This document shows, piece after piece, positions 1 to 5,567 of a DNA stretch of 8,054 bases. The stretch lies in contig NZ_CALLDG010000162.1 of the NCBI RefSeq assembly GCF_937999985.1, positions 1 to 8,054 of the forward strand, in the 5' to 3' direction. The DNA is from an uncultured Corynebacterium sp. Lineage in GTDB: Bacteria > Actinomycetota > Actinomycetes > Mycobacteriales > Mycobacteriaceae. Each line of letters starts with the position of its first letter. The stretch's first letter is position 1. A program made the position numbers and the translations under genes. The notes beneath the pieces were generated by a model. It did no database searches. It was not told the origin of the DNA and worked only from the letters and a program-made list of their open reading frames with translations.

Positions 1-608
1 ACATTGAAACCACGGGGCTACGGCCGCAGGATGAGCGAATCATTGAGATCGCCGCCTTGCGAATCTGCGACGGCGAGCTCCAGGATCAGTTCACAACCCT
101 GCTCAACCCGCATCGCGACGTGCCTCAGGAAATCACAGACCTCACGGGCATCTCCGACGGTCTGCTGGCCGACAAGCCCAGCTTCGCCGAGATTCTGCCG
201 GACTTGCTGGCTTTCCTCCGGGATAAGCCGGGCTCGGCCGTAGCTGCTACGACTGAACAGGCCGCAACCGCTACGACTATCCCGACCGCAGCCGGGACTT
301 CGAGCCTGGAGACTCCACGCCTTGTGGGGCACAATGTTTCCTTCGACTTCTCCTTCCTTCAACACGAGATCCTCCGCCTCCAGCTGGGCGATGTCGCCCC
401 AGGCTCGGATCCCGTTAGCCCTCCATACACCCCGCGCCTAGTCTGCACTGCGGAGGCTTCCCGCGCGCTCATCCCTAGAGAGTCGGTGGGGCGCTATCGG
501 CTAGGAAACGTGGCGTCATACCTTAAAGTCCCCCACCGCCCGCTACACCGCGCAATGAGCGACGCCCTAGCCACCTACGACGTCCTGCGGGCGCTGTCGG
601 CGCGCTAA
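1..608 (+). CDS. DnaQ-family DEDDh 3'-5' exonuclease, 5' end missing
   Basis: Partial gene; the frame opens at base 3 and ends with TAA at 606-608. It begins inside the Exo I motif: bases 3-17 read IETTG, and bases 1-2 (ac) fit the end of a GAC codon, giving the usual DIETTG. Exo II is GHNVSFDFSFL (catalytic Asp codon 345-347). Exo III is HRAMSDALATYDVL (His 546-548, Asp 561-563). The His five residues before the last Asp marks the DEDDh subclass, as in the proofreading subunit of DNA polymerase III and related nucleases. Between Exo I and II lies an Ala/Thr-rich insertion (about 225-312) containing a degenerate 24-base repeat. The protein stops about 15 residues after Exo III, so there is no C-terminal UvrC-like part, unlike what I recall for mycobacterial Rv2191 near trpD. 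Only a few N-terminal residues are probably missing. Whether it is the replicative epsilon subunit or an accessory nuclease cannot be decided; it is convergent with qcrB. Confidence 0.88.
   Translation, partial: IETTGLRPQDERIIEIAALRICDGELQDQFTTLLNPHRDVPQEITDLTGISDGLLADKPSFAEILPDLLAFLRDKPGSAVAATTEQAATATTIPTAAGTSSLETPRLVGHNVSFDFSFLQHEILRLQLGDVAPGSDPVSPPYTPRLVCTAEASRALIPRESVGRYRLGNVASYLKVPHRPLHRAMSDALATYDVLRALSAR
246..293 (+). repeat. imperfect 24-base tandem duplication within the exonuclease gene
   Basis: Two adjacent 24-base units (246-269 and 270-293) each start with GCTACGACT and agree at about 18 of 24 positions. The period is eight codons and in frame, encoding ATTEQAAT followed by ATTIPTAA. 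It lies in the low-complexity Ala/Thr-rich loop between Exo I and Exo II, so it probably lengthens a surface loop without touching the catalytic residues. Confidence 0.6.
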
Positions 609-620
609 AGCCTTCAGGGC

Positions 621-632
621 GCTGCCGGCAGC
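621..632. repeat. 12-base perfect palindrome after the exonuclease stop codon
   Basis: GCTGCCGGCAGC is its own reverse complement and lies 12 bases after the TAA at 606-608. No T-run follows it. It may be a small 3' UTR hairpin upstream of the real terminator, or a chance GC-rich palindrome. Confidence 0.4.
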
Positions 633-650
633 TACCTAACATCTAACAAC

Positions 651-687
651 AAAAATCCCGCCCACCTGATGGTGGACGGGATTTTTT
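651..687. terminator. bidirectional intrinsic terminator between exonuclease gene and qcrB
   Basis: The left arm 651-666 (aaaaatcccgcccacc) pairs with the right arm 671-686 around a TGAT loop, with 15 of 16 positions paired and a single C/A mismatch at 661/676. The left arm starts with five A and the right arm ends in six T, so a T-run follows the stem whichever strand is read. This suits its position between the convergent exonuclease gene (stop at 608) and qcrB (stop at 729-731); it should end both transcripts. Confidence 0.9.
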
Positions 688-728
688 CGAGCCTTAGGTG
701 AGAGCAGTTGAGTTAGCTCGATTGGAGA

Positions 729-2363
729 CTACTTGTCGAGCTCCTCGTAGCGACGACGGTTCTCCTCGTTGAGTCGCTCGAACATTTCCTTCTGCTCCGC
801 GTGGTTGGCCTTCTCGATACGCTCGGCCTTTTCCGCAATCTCCGGGGAATCCGGGGAGAAGAAGCCACCGCGACCAGGCTGGCCGGCTGCGCCGAGCTCG
901 TTCATGGTCTTCGGAACGTAAGCACCCTGGTACTCCAGCGGGATCGGGTGGCCGTGCTCGTCAACCGGGCCCAGCGGCTGGTGGACCTCAATGAAGCCAC
1001 CGGAAGGCAGCTGGCGAATGGTGCCAGTCTCGATACCGTGCTCCAGAACCTCGCGGTCGTTGCGCTGCAGAGAGATGCACAGGTGGTAGGTGATGAAGTA
1101 CGCGATCGGCGGCAGCAGCACCAGGCCGATACGGCCCACCCAGGTCATCAGGTTCAGCGAGATAGTGAAGTGTAGTGCAACTAGGTCGTTACCACCGGAG
1201 ATGGTCAGCAGCACGTAGAAGACAAGTGCCATGACACCCAGTGCGGTACGAACCGGCACGTCGCGCGGACGCTGCAGCAGGTTGTGGTGGGCGTCATCGC
1301 CAGTCATCTTCTGCTCGATCCACGGGTAAGCGAACAGCAGCACAACCAGGAGGCCCAGCAACAGAGCCACCCAGAACACGGCTGGGATGGTGTAGTTGCC
1401 GAGGTAGAGCTCCCATGCAGGCATGACACGTGCAGCACCGTCAGTCCACAGCATGTAGATATCCGGCTGGGAACCGGCGGAGACCTGCGATGGGTTGTAC
1501 GGGCCCAGGTTCCAGATGGCATTGATCTGGAAGAGACCAGCCATCAGCGCGACAACACCAAACGTGATCAGACCGAAGGAAGCAGCCTTCAGACCGAAGA
1601 CCGGCAGAATACGAACGCCGACGACGTTGTTCTCCGTGCGACCCGGTCCAGGGAACTGGGTGTGCTTCTGATACCAGACCAGTGCTAGGTGGGCAGCGAT
1701 CAGAGCCAACAGAATGCCCGGGATCAGCAGAACGTGAGCGATGTACAGGCGAGGAATGATGATCTCACCTGGGAAGTCGCCAGCGAACATGATCCAGTGC
1801 AGCCAGGTACCGATGATCGGCAGGCCAACCATGATGGCGGACATAATGCGCAGACCAACACCGGAAAGCAGGTCGTCCGGCAGGGAGTAACCCATGAAGC
1901 CCTCTGCTACAGACAGCAGCAGCAGGACGCAGCCGATGACCCAGTTAGCCTCACGCGGCTTGCGGAATGCACCGGTGAAGAAGATGCGCATCATGTGAAC
2001 CATGATGGACACTGCGAACAGCAGTGCAGCCCAGTGGTGAACCTGGCGGATGAACAGGCCACCGCGAACCTCGAAGGAGAGGTCTAGGGCGGTGTGGTAG
2101 GCGGCGGACATTTCCACGCCGTTGAGCGGTGCGTAGGCGCCGTCGTAGATCACCTTCGACATAGAAGGATCGAAGAACAGCGTCAGGTATACACCGGACA
2201 GGATCAGGATGATGAAGGAGTACAGGGCGATCTCACCGAGCATGAATGACCAGTGAGTCGGAAATACCTTGTTAATTTGCGGGCGGATTAGGCCGGAGGC
2301 AGTGTACCGCTCGTCGATGTTGTTAGCCGCTTTAGCAGCGCGGCTCTGTTGTTTAGTGGTCAT
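729..2363 (-). CDS. qcrB: cytochrome bcc complex, cytochrome b subunit QcrB
   Basis: 544 residues; membrane-embedded diheme cytochrome b that oxidises menaquinol and holds the quinol sites of the bcc complex. I see about eight hydrophobic helices. The heme ligands on helix II are His109 and His123 (spacing 14) and on helix IV His210 and His225 (spacing 15, the longer b6f-like interval). The quinol-oxidation-site motif PEWY appears as PDIY at 300-303. From about residue 433 a hydrophilic tail of roughly 110 residues follows, rich in Glu, Lys and Arg at its end; such a cytoplasmic extension is usual for actinobacterial QcrB, and the total length fits the family (about 540). The ATG overlaps the qcrA stop as ATGA, and a GGGAG ribosome-binding site (2372-2376 on the plus strand) lies eight bases upstream. 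It is the last gene of the ctaE-qcrCAB operon, followed by the terminator at 651-687. Confidence 0.98.
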   Translation of the reverse strand: MTTKQQSRAAKAANNIDERYTASGLIRPQINKVFPTHWSFMLGEIALYSFIILILSGVYLTLFFDPSMSKVIYDGAYAPLNGVEMSAAYHTALDLSFEVRGGLFIRQVHHWAALLFAVSIMVHMMRIFFTGAFRKPREANWVIGCVLLLLSVAEGFMGYSLPDDLLSGVGLRIMSAIMVGLPIIGTWLHWIMFAGDFPGEIIIPRLYIAHVLLIPGILLALIAAHLALVWYQKHTQFPGPGRTENNVVGVRILPVFGLKAASFGLITFGVVALMAGLFQINAIWNLGPYNPSQVSAGSQPDIYMLWTDGAARVMPAWELYLGNYTIPAVFWVALLLGLLVVLLFAYPWIEQKMTGDDAHHNLLQRPRDVPVRTALGVMALVFYVLLTISGGNDLVALHFTISLNLMTWVGRIGLVLLPPIAYFITYHLCISLQRNDREVLEHGIETGTIRQLPSGGFIEVHQPLGPVDEHGHPIPLEYQGAYVPKTMNELGAAGQPGRGGFFSPDSPEIAEKAERIEKANHAEQKEMFERLNEENRRRYEELDK

Positions 2364-3565
2364 GAACGACGCTCCCAGAATGCCGGGCCGACGGGCTCGA
2401 TGAAGTTACGGTCGGCGTACATGTATCCCTCTTCGTCGACCGAGATCGACAGCTCAGGCAGGGCGCGAGCTGCCGGTCCGAAGATCGGCTTACCGTGCTG
2501 CAGTGCATCGAACTGAGACTGGTGGCACGGGCAGAGGATGCGGTTAGTTTGCTGCTCATACAGGGAAGTAGGGCAACCGATGTGAGTACAGATCTTCGAG
2601 TAAGCGAAGTAATCGCCGTAGTGGAAGTCCTCCTGGCCCTCACGCAGGATCGCCTTGTCAGCGTCCTCAGGGCGCAGACGGATAAGCATCACAGAGTTAC
2701 GCGGGCCGTGGATGGAGTGCATGTGCTCCTCGTAGACGTCACGGTCCTTGTCGAACTTGTCACCATCGTTGACCATGTCCTCAGTCAGGGGGAACACGGT
2801 CTCCATGGAGGCTGCGTCCAGATCCTCCGGGCGCATGCGGATCAGGCGAGACACGCCCTTGGTGCTGTAGTGGCCGTCATGCTCTTCGGCGATAGCGCCA
2901 GTGTCGCGGCCCAGGTAGACCTTCTCGCCCTGCTCCACCAGCGTCCAGCCAGTGGTCCAGAGGGTACCGTCGCCCTGAATGCCCATTGCCTTGGCCTTCC
3001 AGGGGTTCTTGACGATGCCGCCCAGCGGCAGAGCGATAGTCAGACCAGCCAGGACCGCACCGGTGCCAGCCAGGCCGGCGATGACCGGGCGACGACCCAG
3101 GGTGGAGGTCTTCCAGGAGTCGTTCAGCAGAGCGACCAGGGTACGGCGGTCAACTTCCTCAGACGGGCCGTCGTGACGGGTCTGAACCGAAATCTCTTCC
3201 GGAACGAAGCTCTTGGTGTAGGCAACGATGGCCGCACCGAGCAGGGTGATGCTCAGGCCGGCGGTGATACCGAGCAGAGGGGTGTAAATGGTGTACAGCC
3301 ATACACCATCTTCAGCTAGGTGCTTGTACTCCCACGGCCAGAACAGGTAGACGCCGATGAAAGCGATGCCGAACAGGATCGACAGAGCCAACAGGATTGT
3401 CACCTTGCGGCTCGCACGCTTCTCAGCGGGATCGTTGGCGATCGGGAAGCGCTCCTTGCGGTACGCAACCTTAACGCCGTCGAGCTCGGTACCCAGGCGG
3501 GCCAGCTCGTCGTTGCTCATCTTCGACAGCTCTTCGTTGCTGTACTTCTTGTTGTTCTCACTCAT
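2360..3565 (-). CDS. qcrA: cytochrome bcc complex, Rieske iron-sulfur subunit QcrA
   Basis: 401 residues from the ATG that overlaps the qcrC stop as ATGA. An in-frame GTG at 3622 is rejected because it lies well inside qcrC and the added residues do not look like a Rieske N-terminus. It carries electrons from quinol to cytochrome cc through a 2Fe-2S cluster. The cluster motifs are CTHIGC (326-331) and CPCHQS (345-350); the ligands are Cys326, His328, Cys345 and His348, with Cys331 and Cys347 forming the usual disulfide. Three hydrophobic helices are visible (about 55-77, 92-116 and 159-184), the actinobacterial three-helix layout. A twin arginine (LGRRPV, Arg158-Arg159) precedes helix 3, matching the known Sec-then-Tat insertion of actinobacterial Rieske proteins (shown in Streptomyces coelicolor). 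The long stretch between helix 3 and the cluster (about 185-320) is much larger than in mitochondrial Rieske proteins. Confidence 0.97.
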   Translation of the reverse strand: MSENNKKYSNEELSKMSNDELARLGTELDGVKVAYRKERFPIANDPAEKRASRKVTILLALSILFGIAFIGVYLFWPWEYKHLAEDGVWLYTIYTPLLGITAGLSITLLGAAIVAYTKSFVPEEISVQTRHDGPSEEVDRRTLVALLNDSWKTSTLGRRPVIAGLAGTGAVLAGLTIALPLGGIVKNPWKAKAMGIQGDGTLWTTGWTLVEQGEKVYLGRDTGAIAEEHDGHYSTKGVSRLIRMRPEDLDAASMETVFPLTEDMVNDGDKFDKDRDVYEEHMHSIHGPRNSVMLIRLRPEDADKAILREGQEDFHYGDYFAYSKICTHIGCPTSLYEQQTNRILCPCHQSQFDALQHGKPIFGPAARALPELSISVDEEGYMYADRNFIEPVGPAFWERRS

Positions 3566-4461
3566 GACCGCGATCCAATCCACATAGCGAAGGCAACGAG
3601 AACCACGATGCCGATAAACCACATGACCATGCCCTCAGTCACCGGGCCGATACCGCCCAGACCGAAGCCACCCGGGTTCGGGGATTCCTTGGCCGACTTG
3701 ATGTAGGCAATGATGTCCTTCTTCTCGTCAGCCGTCAGCTGACGATCGGAGAACTTTGGCATGTTTTGCGGGCCGGTCAGCATAGCTTGGTAGATCTCTT
3801 GCTCGTTGGCAGGCGCCAGCGGCGGTGCGTACTTACCACTGGACAGTGCGCCACCCTTACCGGTGAAGTTGTGGCAAGATGCACAGTTCAGGCGAAACAG
3901 ATCGGAACCACGGGCAACGTCTGCCGGGTCAATCTCACCATCCTTGTTGTTGGCACCACGCAGGGACTCCATGGCGATCTCGCCATTAGCATCGCGAACG
4001 ATGCCCGGACCGCCACCGTTAGCGTTAACGTAAGCTGCCAGCGCCAGTGCCTGCTGCTCGGAGTAGCGCGGAGGCTTACGGCCTGCCTGCGCCTCGTTGC
4101 GCAGCATCGGCATGCGGCCGGAGTGTACCTGGAAGTACACAGCGCCTTCACCGACACCAATCAGGGAAGGACCGCGGTCCTTAACGCCCTGCAGGTTGCC
4201 ACCGTGGCAGGTGATACAAGCAACCTCGTAAATTTCCTTACCCTGCTGCGCCAGCTCCTCCGAGCTCTGCTCGGCAACCGCGTTCTGCGCATCAGGGGTC
4301 AATGCGTTGGCGAGGAAGCCCGCGCCCGTAAGCGCGAACAGCAATGCCAACGCGCCGGCGAAGGCCTTGCGGACCTTCCGGCGGCGGCGTGCCTTGGCGG
4401 CACTGCCCTTCGAACCACTGGAGACTTGCTCCGTGGTTGCGTTGGTGGAGTTGATATCCAT
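3562..4461 (-). CDS. qcrC: cytochrome bcc complex, diheme cytochrome cc subunit QcrC
   Basis: 299 residues. Two c-type heme motifs are visible: CITCH at 82-86 and CASCH at 193-197. Methionines suited as sixth ligands lie in GRMPM (117 or 119) and QNMPKF (234). A basic N-terminus (KARRRRKVRK, 23-32) precedes one hydrophobic helix (about 33-53), and a second helix lies at the C-terminus (about 277-295), so both heme domains face the outside and are anchored at each end. In this phylum QcrC replaces both cytochrome c1 and soluble cytochrome c, passing electrons directly to CuA of the oxidase. The ATG is supported by AAGGGAAC just upstream. An 86-base gap with a hairpin separates it from ctaE, and its TGA overlaps the qcrA start. 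Length is close to that of C. glutamicum QcrC. Confidence 0.97.
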   Translation of the reverse strand: MDINSTNATTEQVSSGSKGSAAKARRRRKVRKAFAGALALLFALTGAGFLANALTPDAQNAVAEQSSEELAQQGKEIYEVACITCHGGNLQGVKDRGPSLIGVGEGAVYFQVHSGRMPMLRNEAQAGRKPPRYSEQQALALAAYVNANGGGPGIVRDANGEIAMESLRGANNKDGEIDPADVARGSDLFRLNCASCHNFTGKGGALSSGKYAPPLAPANEQEIYQAMLTGPQNMPKFSDRQLTADEKKDIIAYIKSAKESPNPGGFGLGGIGPVTEGMVMWFIGIVVLVAFAMWIGSRS

Positions 4462-4503
4462 CTTGTTCCCTTATTTGCTAGTCAATGGAATTGCGATGGG
4501 CTG

Positions 4504-4550
4504 TAGGCCGACTCTCTTCTTGGGGGAGAAGAACCGACCTGGCCGGCCTA
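4504..4550 (-). other. nested hairpin between ctaE and qcrC
   Basis: On the minus strand the ctaE TAG stop opens an inverted repeat: TAGGCCG (4550-4544) pairs with CGGCCTA (4510-4504), seven bases. Inside it a second stem, TCTTCT (4532-4527) with AGAAGA (4520-4515), closes a six-base C-rich loop. No T-run follows, so it is not a classic terminator. It could set differential stability or processing between ctaE and qcrCAB, or be a weak attenuator. The function is inferred. Confidence 0.5.
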
Positions 4551-5159
4551 CTGAATGAAGTAAATGGTGATCCACAGGCCGATCCACACGACGTCGACGA
4601 AGTGCCAGTAGTAGGACACAACGACGGCGGCGGTGGCCTGTGCCGGGGTGAACTTCGACTTCGCGGTCCTCAGCAGCACCACGAGGAAGGCGATAACACC
4701 GGCGAGCACGTGCGCGCCGTGGAAGCCTGTCGTGATGAAGAAGACCGATCCGTAGACGGAGCCTGGGATGGTGGTTCCGTGCTGCACCAAGTGGACATAC
4801 TCGTAGCCCTGGCCGATGAGGAAGATAGTTCCCAGCAGTGCGGACAGTGCATACCACTTGCGTAGCGCGAAGACATCACCCCTCTCCGCTGCGAAGACGC
4901 CCCACTGAGCAGTGAACGAAGAACTGATCAGGATGACCGTAATAGTTGCCGCGAAGGGCACGTTCAGCTCGGTGGGCTCGGACGGCCAATTGCCGCCAGA
5001 GTTAGCCTTGGACACGAAGTACATCGCGAACAGGCCAGCGAAAAACATCAATTCCTGAGACAGGAACACAATCGTGCCGACACTGACCATGTTCGGTCGG
5101 TTCAGTGTCGCAACACGTTGTGGTGCTGCCATACCTGGGTTTTCAACTGCGCTCGTCAC
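4548..5159 (-). CDS. ctaE: cytochrome c oxidase (aa3) subunit III CtaE
   Basis: 203 residues with five hydrophobic helices (about 25-49, 66-88, 101-123, 136-160 and 181-202), the short five-helix form of COX3 typical of Gram-positive bacteria. Recognisable family motifs are the Glu in GQGYEY (Glu120), FHGAHVLAG (His147, His150) and YYWHFVDVVW (183-192). The subunit stabilises the oxidase core; it carries no redox centre. The chosen start is GTG at 5159-5157, because MTSAV and the following RPNMVSVGTIVFLS match the N-terminus I recall for mycobacterial CtaE. The next in-frame ATG is codon 10. No convincing ribosome-binding site precedes the GTG, which would fit leaderless initiation. It is the first gene of the operon continuing with qcrCAB and diverges from trpD. 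Confidence 0.97.
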   Translation of the reverse strand: MTSAVENPGMAAPQRVATLNRPNMVSVGTIVFLSQELMFFAGLFAMYFVSKANSGGNWPSEPTELNVPFAATITVILISSSFTAQWGVFAAERGDVFALRKWYALSALLGTIFLIGQGYEYVHLVQHGTTIPGSVYGSVFFITTGFHGAHVLAGVIAFLVVLLRTAKSKFTPAQATAAVVVSYYWHFVDVVWIGLWITIYFIQ

Positions 5160-5166
5160 GCATATC

Positions 5167-5195
5167 AGTATGGCCGTTTAAAGCTCGATAGTCGA
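5167..5195 (-). promoter_or_regulatory. predicted ctaE-qcrCAB promoter, possibly leaderless
   Basis: On the minus strand TCGACT (5195-5190) resembles a -35 box. A 17-base spacer separates it from CATACT (5172-5167), a -10-like hexamer. Seven bases then lead to the GTG start of ctaE, so transcription could begin at the start codon. This is supported by the absence of a ribosome-binding site, but both hexamers deviate from consensus, and the long upstream region could hide another promoter. Confidence 0.35.
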
Positions 5196-5262
5196 TTCAC
5201 TTCGGCGGTTTTCTGGAAGCAATCTGTAAAATCGCAGGTGAAACCTTGGATAAACCTGAAAG

Positions 5263-5282
5263 CCAACCCCGTTAGGGGTTAG
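5263..5282. repeat. intergenic hairpin, copy 1 of a repeated CCAACC...GGGGTTAG element
   Basis: AACCCC (5265-5270) pairs perfectly with GGGGTT (5275-5280) around a GTTA loop. The element is bounded by CCAACC at 5263 and GGGGTTAG ending at 5282; both bounding motifs recur about 100 bases away at 5360-5383. No T-run follows on either strand, so it is not an obvious terminator. Confidence 0.5.
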
Positions 5283-5307
5283 TGGGAACTTTTCCAGTCC
5301 CGTATCC

Positions 5308-5335
5308 GACGAGTCACATAACGACAGGTCACATG
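5308..5335. repeat. tandem GAC-N2-GTCACAT repeat with 15-base period
   Basis: gacgagtcacata (5308-5320) and gacaggtcacatg (5323-5335) agree at 10 of 13 positions, including GAC and GTCACAT in both, and start exactly 15 bases apart. Two short direct repeats in a divergent promoter region look like a regulator binding site, but I cannot name the protein. Confidence 0.45.
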
Positions 5336-5359
5336 CCACTTTCGTCAAGGGCTGACACG

Positions 5360-5383
5360 CCAACCACCCCACTATGGGGTTAG
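5360..5383. repeat. intergenic hairpin, copy 2 of the CCAACC...GGGGTTAG element
   Basis: ACCCCA (5366-5371) pairs with TGGGGT (5375-5380) around a three-base loop. It is bounded by CCAACC (5360-5365) and GGGGTTAG (5376-5383), as in the copy at 5263-5282, but with extra bases inside. The GGGGTTAG starts are 101 bases apart. Confidence 0.5.
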
Positions 5384-5386
5384 CTG

Positions 5387-5401
5387 CCCGGCATCGCCGG
5401 G
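5387..5401. repeat. CCCGGC-ATC-GCCGGG hairpin
   Basis: A perfect six-base GC stem with a three-base loop, starting four bases after the second GGGGTTAG hairpin. Together they form two hairpins in a row. No T-run follows. It may be part of a structured leader if transcription starts further upstream than predicted. Confidence 0.4.
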
Positions 5402-5483
5402 AACTCCCCCAATAGCCAATTTCTCGGCGCCGATCCCTAGGGGCGTCACTACCCAAAGGCTTCCGAGCTCCCCCCGCACCTAA

Positions 5484-5512
5484 TAGACTGGTTAGTACAG
5501 TAACCATTTACT
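5484..5512 (+). promoter_or_regulatory. predicted trpD promoter
   Basis: TAGACT (5484-5489) resembles the TTGACT-type -35 box. A 17-base spacer leads to TTTACT (5507-5512), a weak -10-like hexamer, putting the expected start near 5519 and leaving a leader of about 50 bases before the ATG. An alternative -10 is TACAGT (5496-5501), which fits TAnnnT but lacks a good -35. This is a prediction by eye. Confidence 0.35.
5489..5506. promoter_or_regulatory. palindromic operator candidate upstream of trpD
   Basis: TGGTTA (5489-5494) and TAACCA (5501-5506) are perfect six-base inverted repeats around a six-base centre. The palindrome overlaps the last -35 base and fills the spacer of the predicted trpD promoter, a classic repressor position. 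Its half-site sequence loosely recalls the GTTA core of trp operators, but I would not assign a regulator on that basis. Confidence 0.4.
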
Positions 5513-5517
5513 TCATT

Positions 5518-5534
5518 GTGCCGATGCCCGGCAC
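5518..5534 (+). other. hairpin at the predicted 5' end of the trpD leader
   Basis: GTGCCG (5518-5523) pairs with CGGCAC (5529-5534) around ATGCC. If transcription starts near 5519 this stem caps the 5' end of the mRNA and could stabilise it. It has no T-run, and no Trp-rich leader ORF accompanies it, so trp-type attenuation is not supported. Confidence 0.35.
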
Positions 5535-5567
5535 AGGTCCCTGACAGAGAGGTGCGTCGAAGCAGCT

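Larger units (their letters stand above)
5160..5567. other. 408-base divergent intergenic region between ctaE and trpD
   Basis: No credible gene was found here. It contains a predicted ctaE promoter (5167-5195), two related hairpins (5263-5282 and 5360-5383), a tandem repeat with a 15-base period (5308-5335), a further hairpin (5387-5401), a CCCTAGGG palindrome (5435-5442), a predicted trpD promoter with an 18-base palindrome in its spacer (5484-5512), and a leader hairpin (5518-5534). I found no good GlxR-type site (TGTGA-N6-TCACA), although GlxR control of respiratory genes is known in C. glutamicum, and no Trp-rich leader peptide or tRNA-like element. Confidence 0.75.

Noticed and set aside
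2495..3319. A 274-codon plus-strand open frame opposite qcrA
   Set aside because: It lies entirely antisense to a certain Rieske gene, and its translation is low-complexity and Val/Leu/Ala/Gln-rich, as expected of a high-GC coding shadow.
3566..3622. Upstream GTG start for QcrA
   Set aside because: It would overlap qcrC by about 60 bases and add residues unlike a Rieske N-terminus; the ATG overlapping the qcrC stop fits better.
3766..4506. A 246-codon plus-strand open frame opposite qcrC
   Set aside because: It is antisense to qcrC across both heme motifs and is explained by codon bias on the true strand.
5303..5334. GlxR (cAMP-receptor type) binding site upstream of ctaE
   Set aside because: TCACA half-sites occur at 5314-5318 and 5329-5333, but the partner half-sites six bases upstream do not match TGTGA.
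5374..5415. Leader peptide for trpD attenuation
   Set aside because: The short frame starting at the ATG at 5374 contains no Trp codon and lies upstream of the predicted transcription start, so it does not support attenuation.
5178..5507. A 109-codon open frame on the minus strand in the ctaE/trpD intergenic region
   Set aside because: The translation resembles no family I know, has no convincing ribosome-binding site, and covers the hairpins, repeats and the predicted trpD promoter. It is most likely an open frame by chance.
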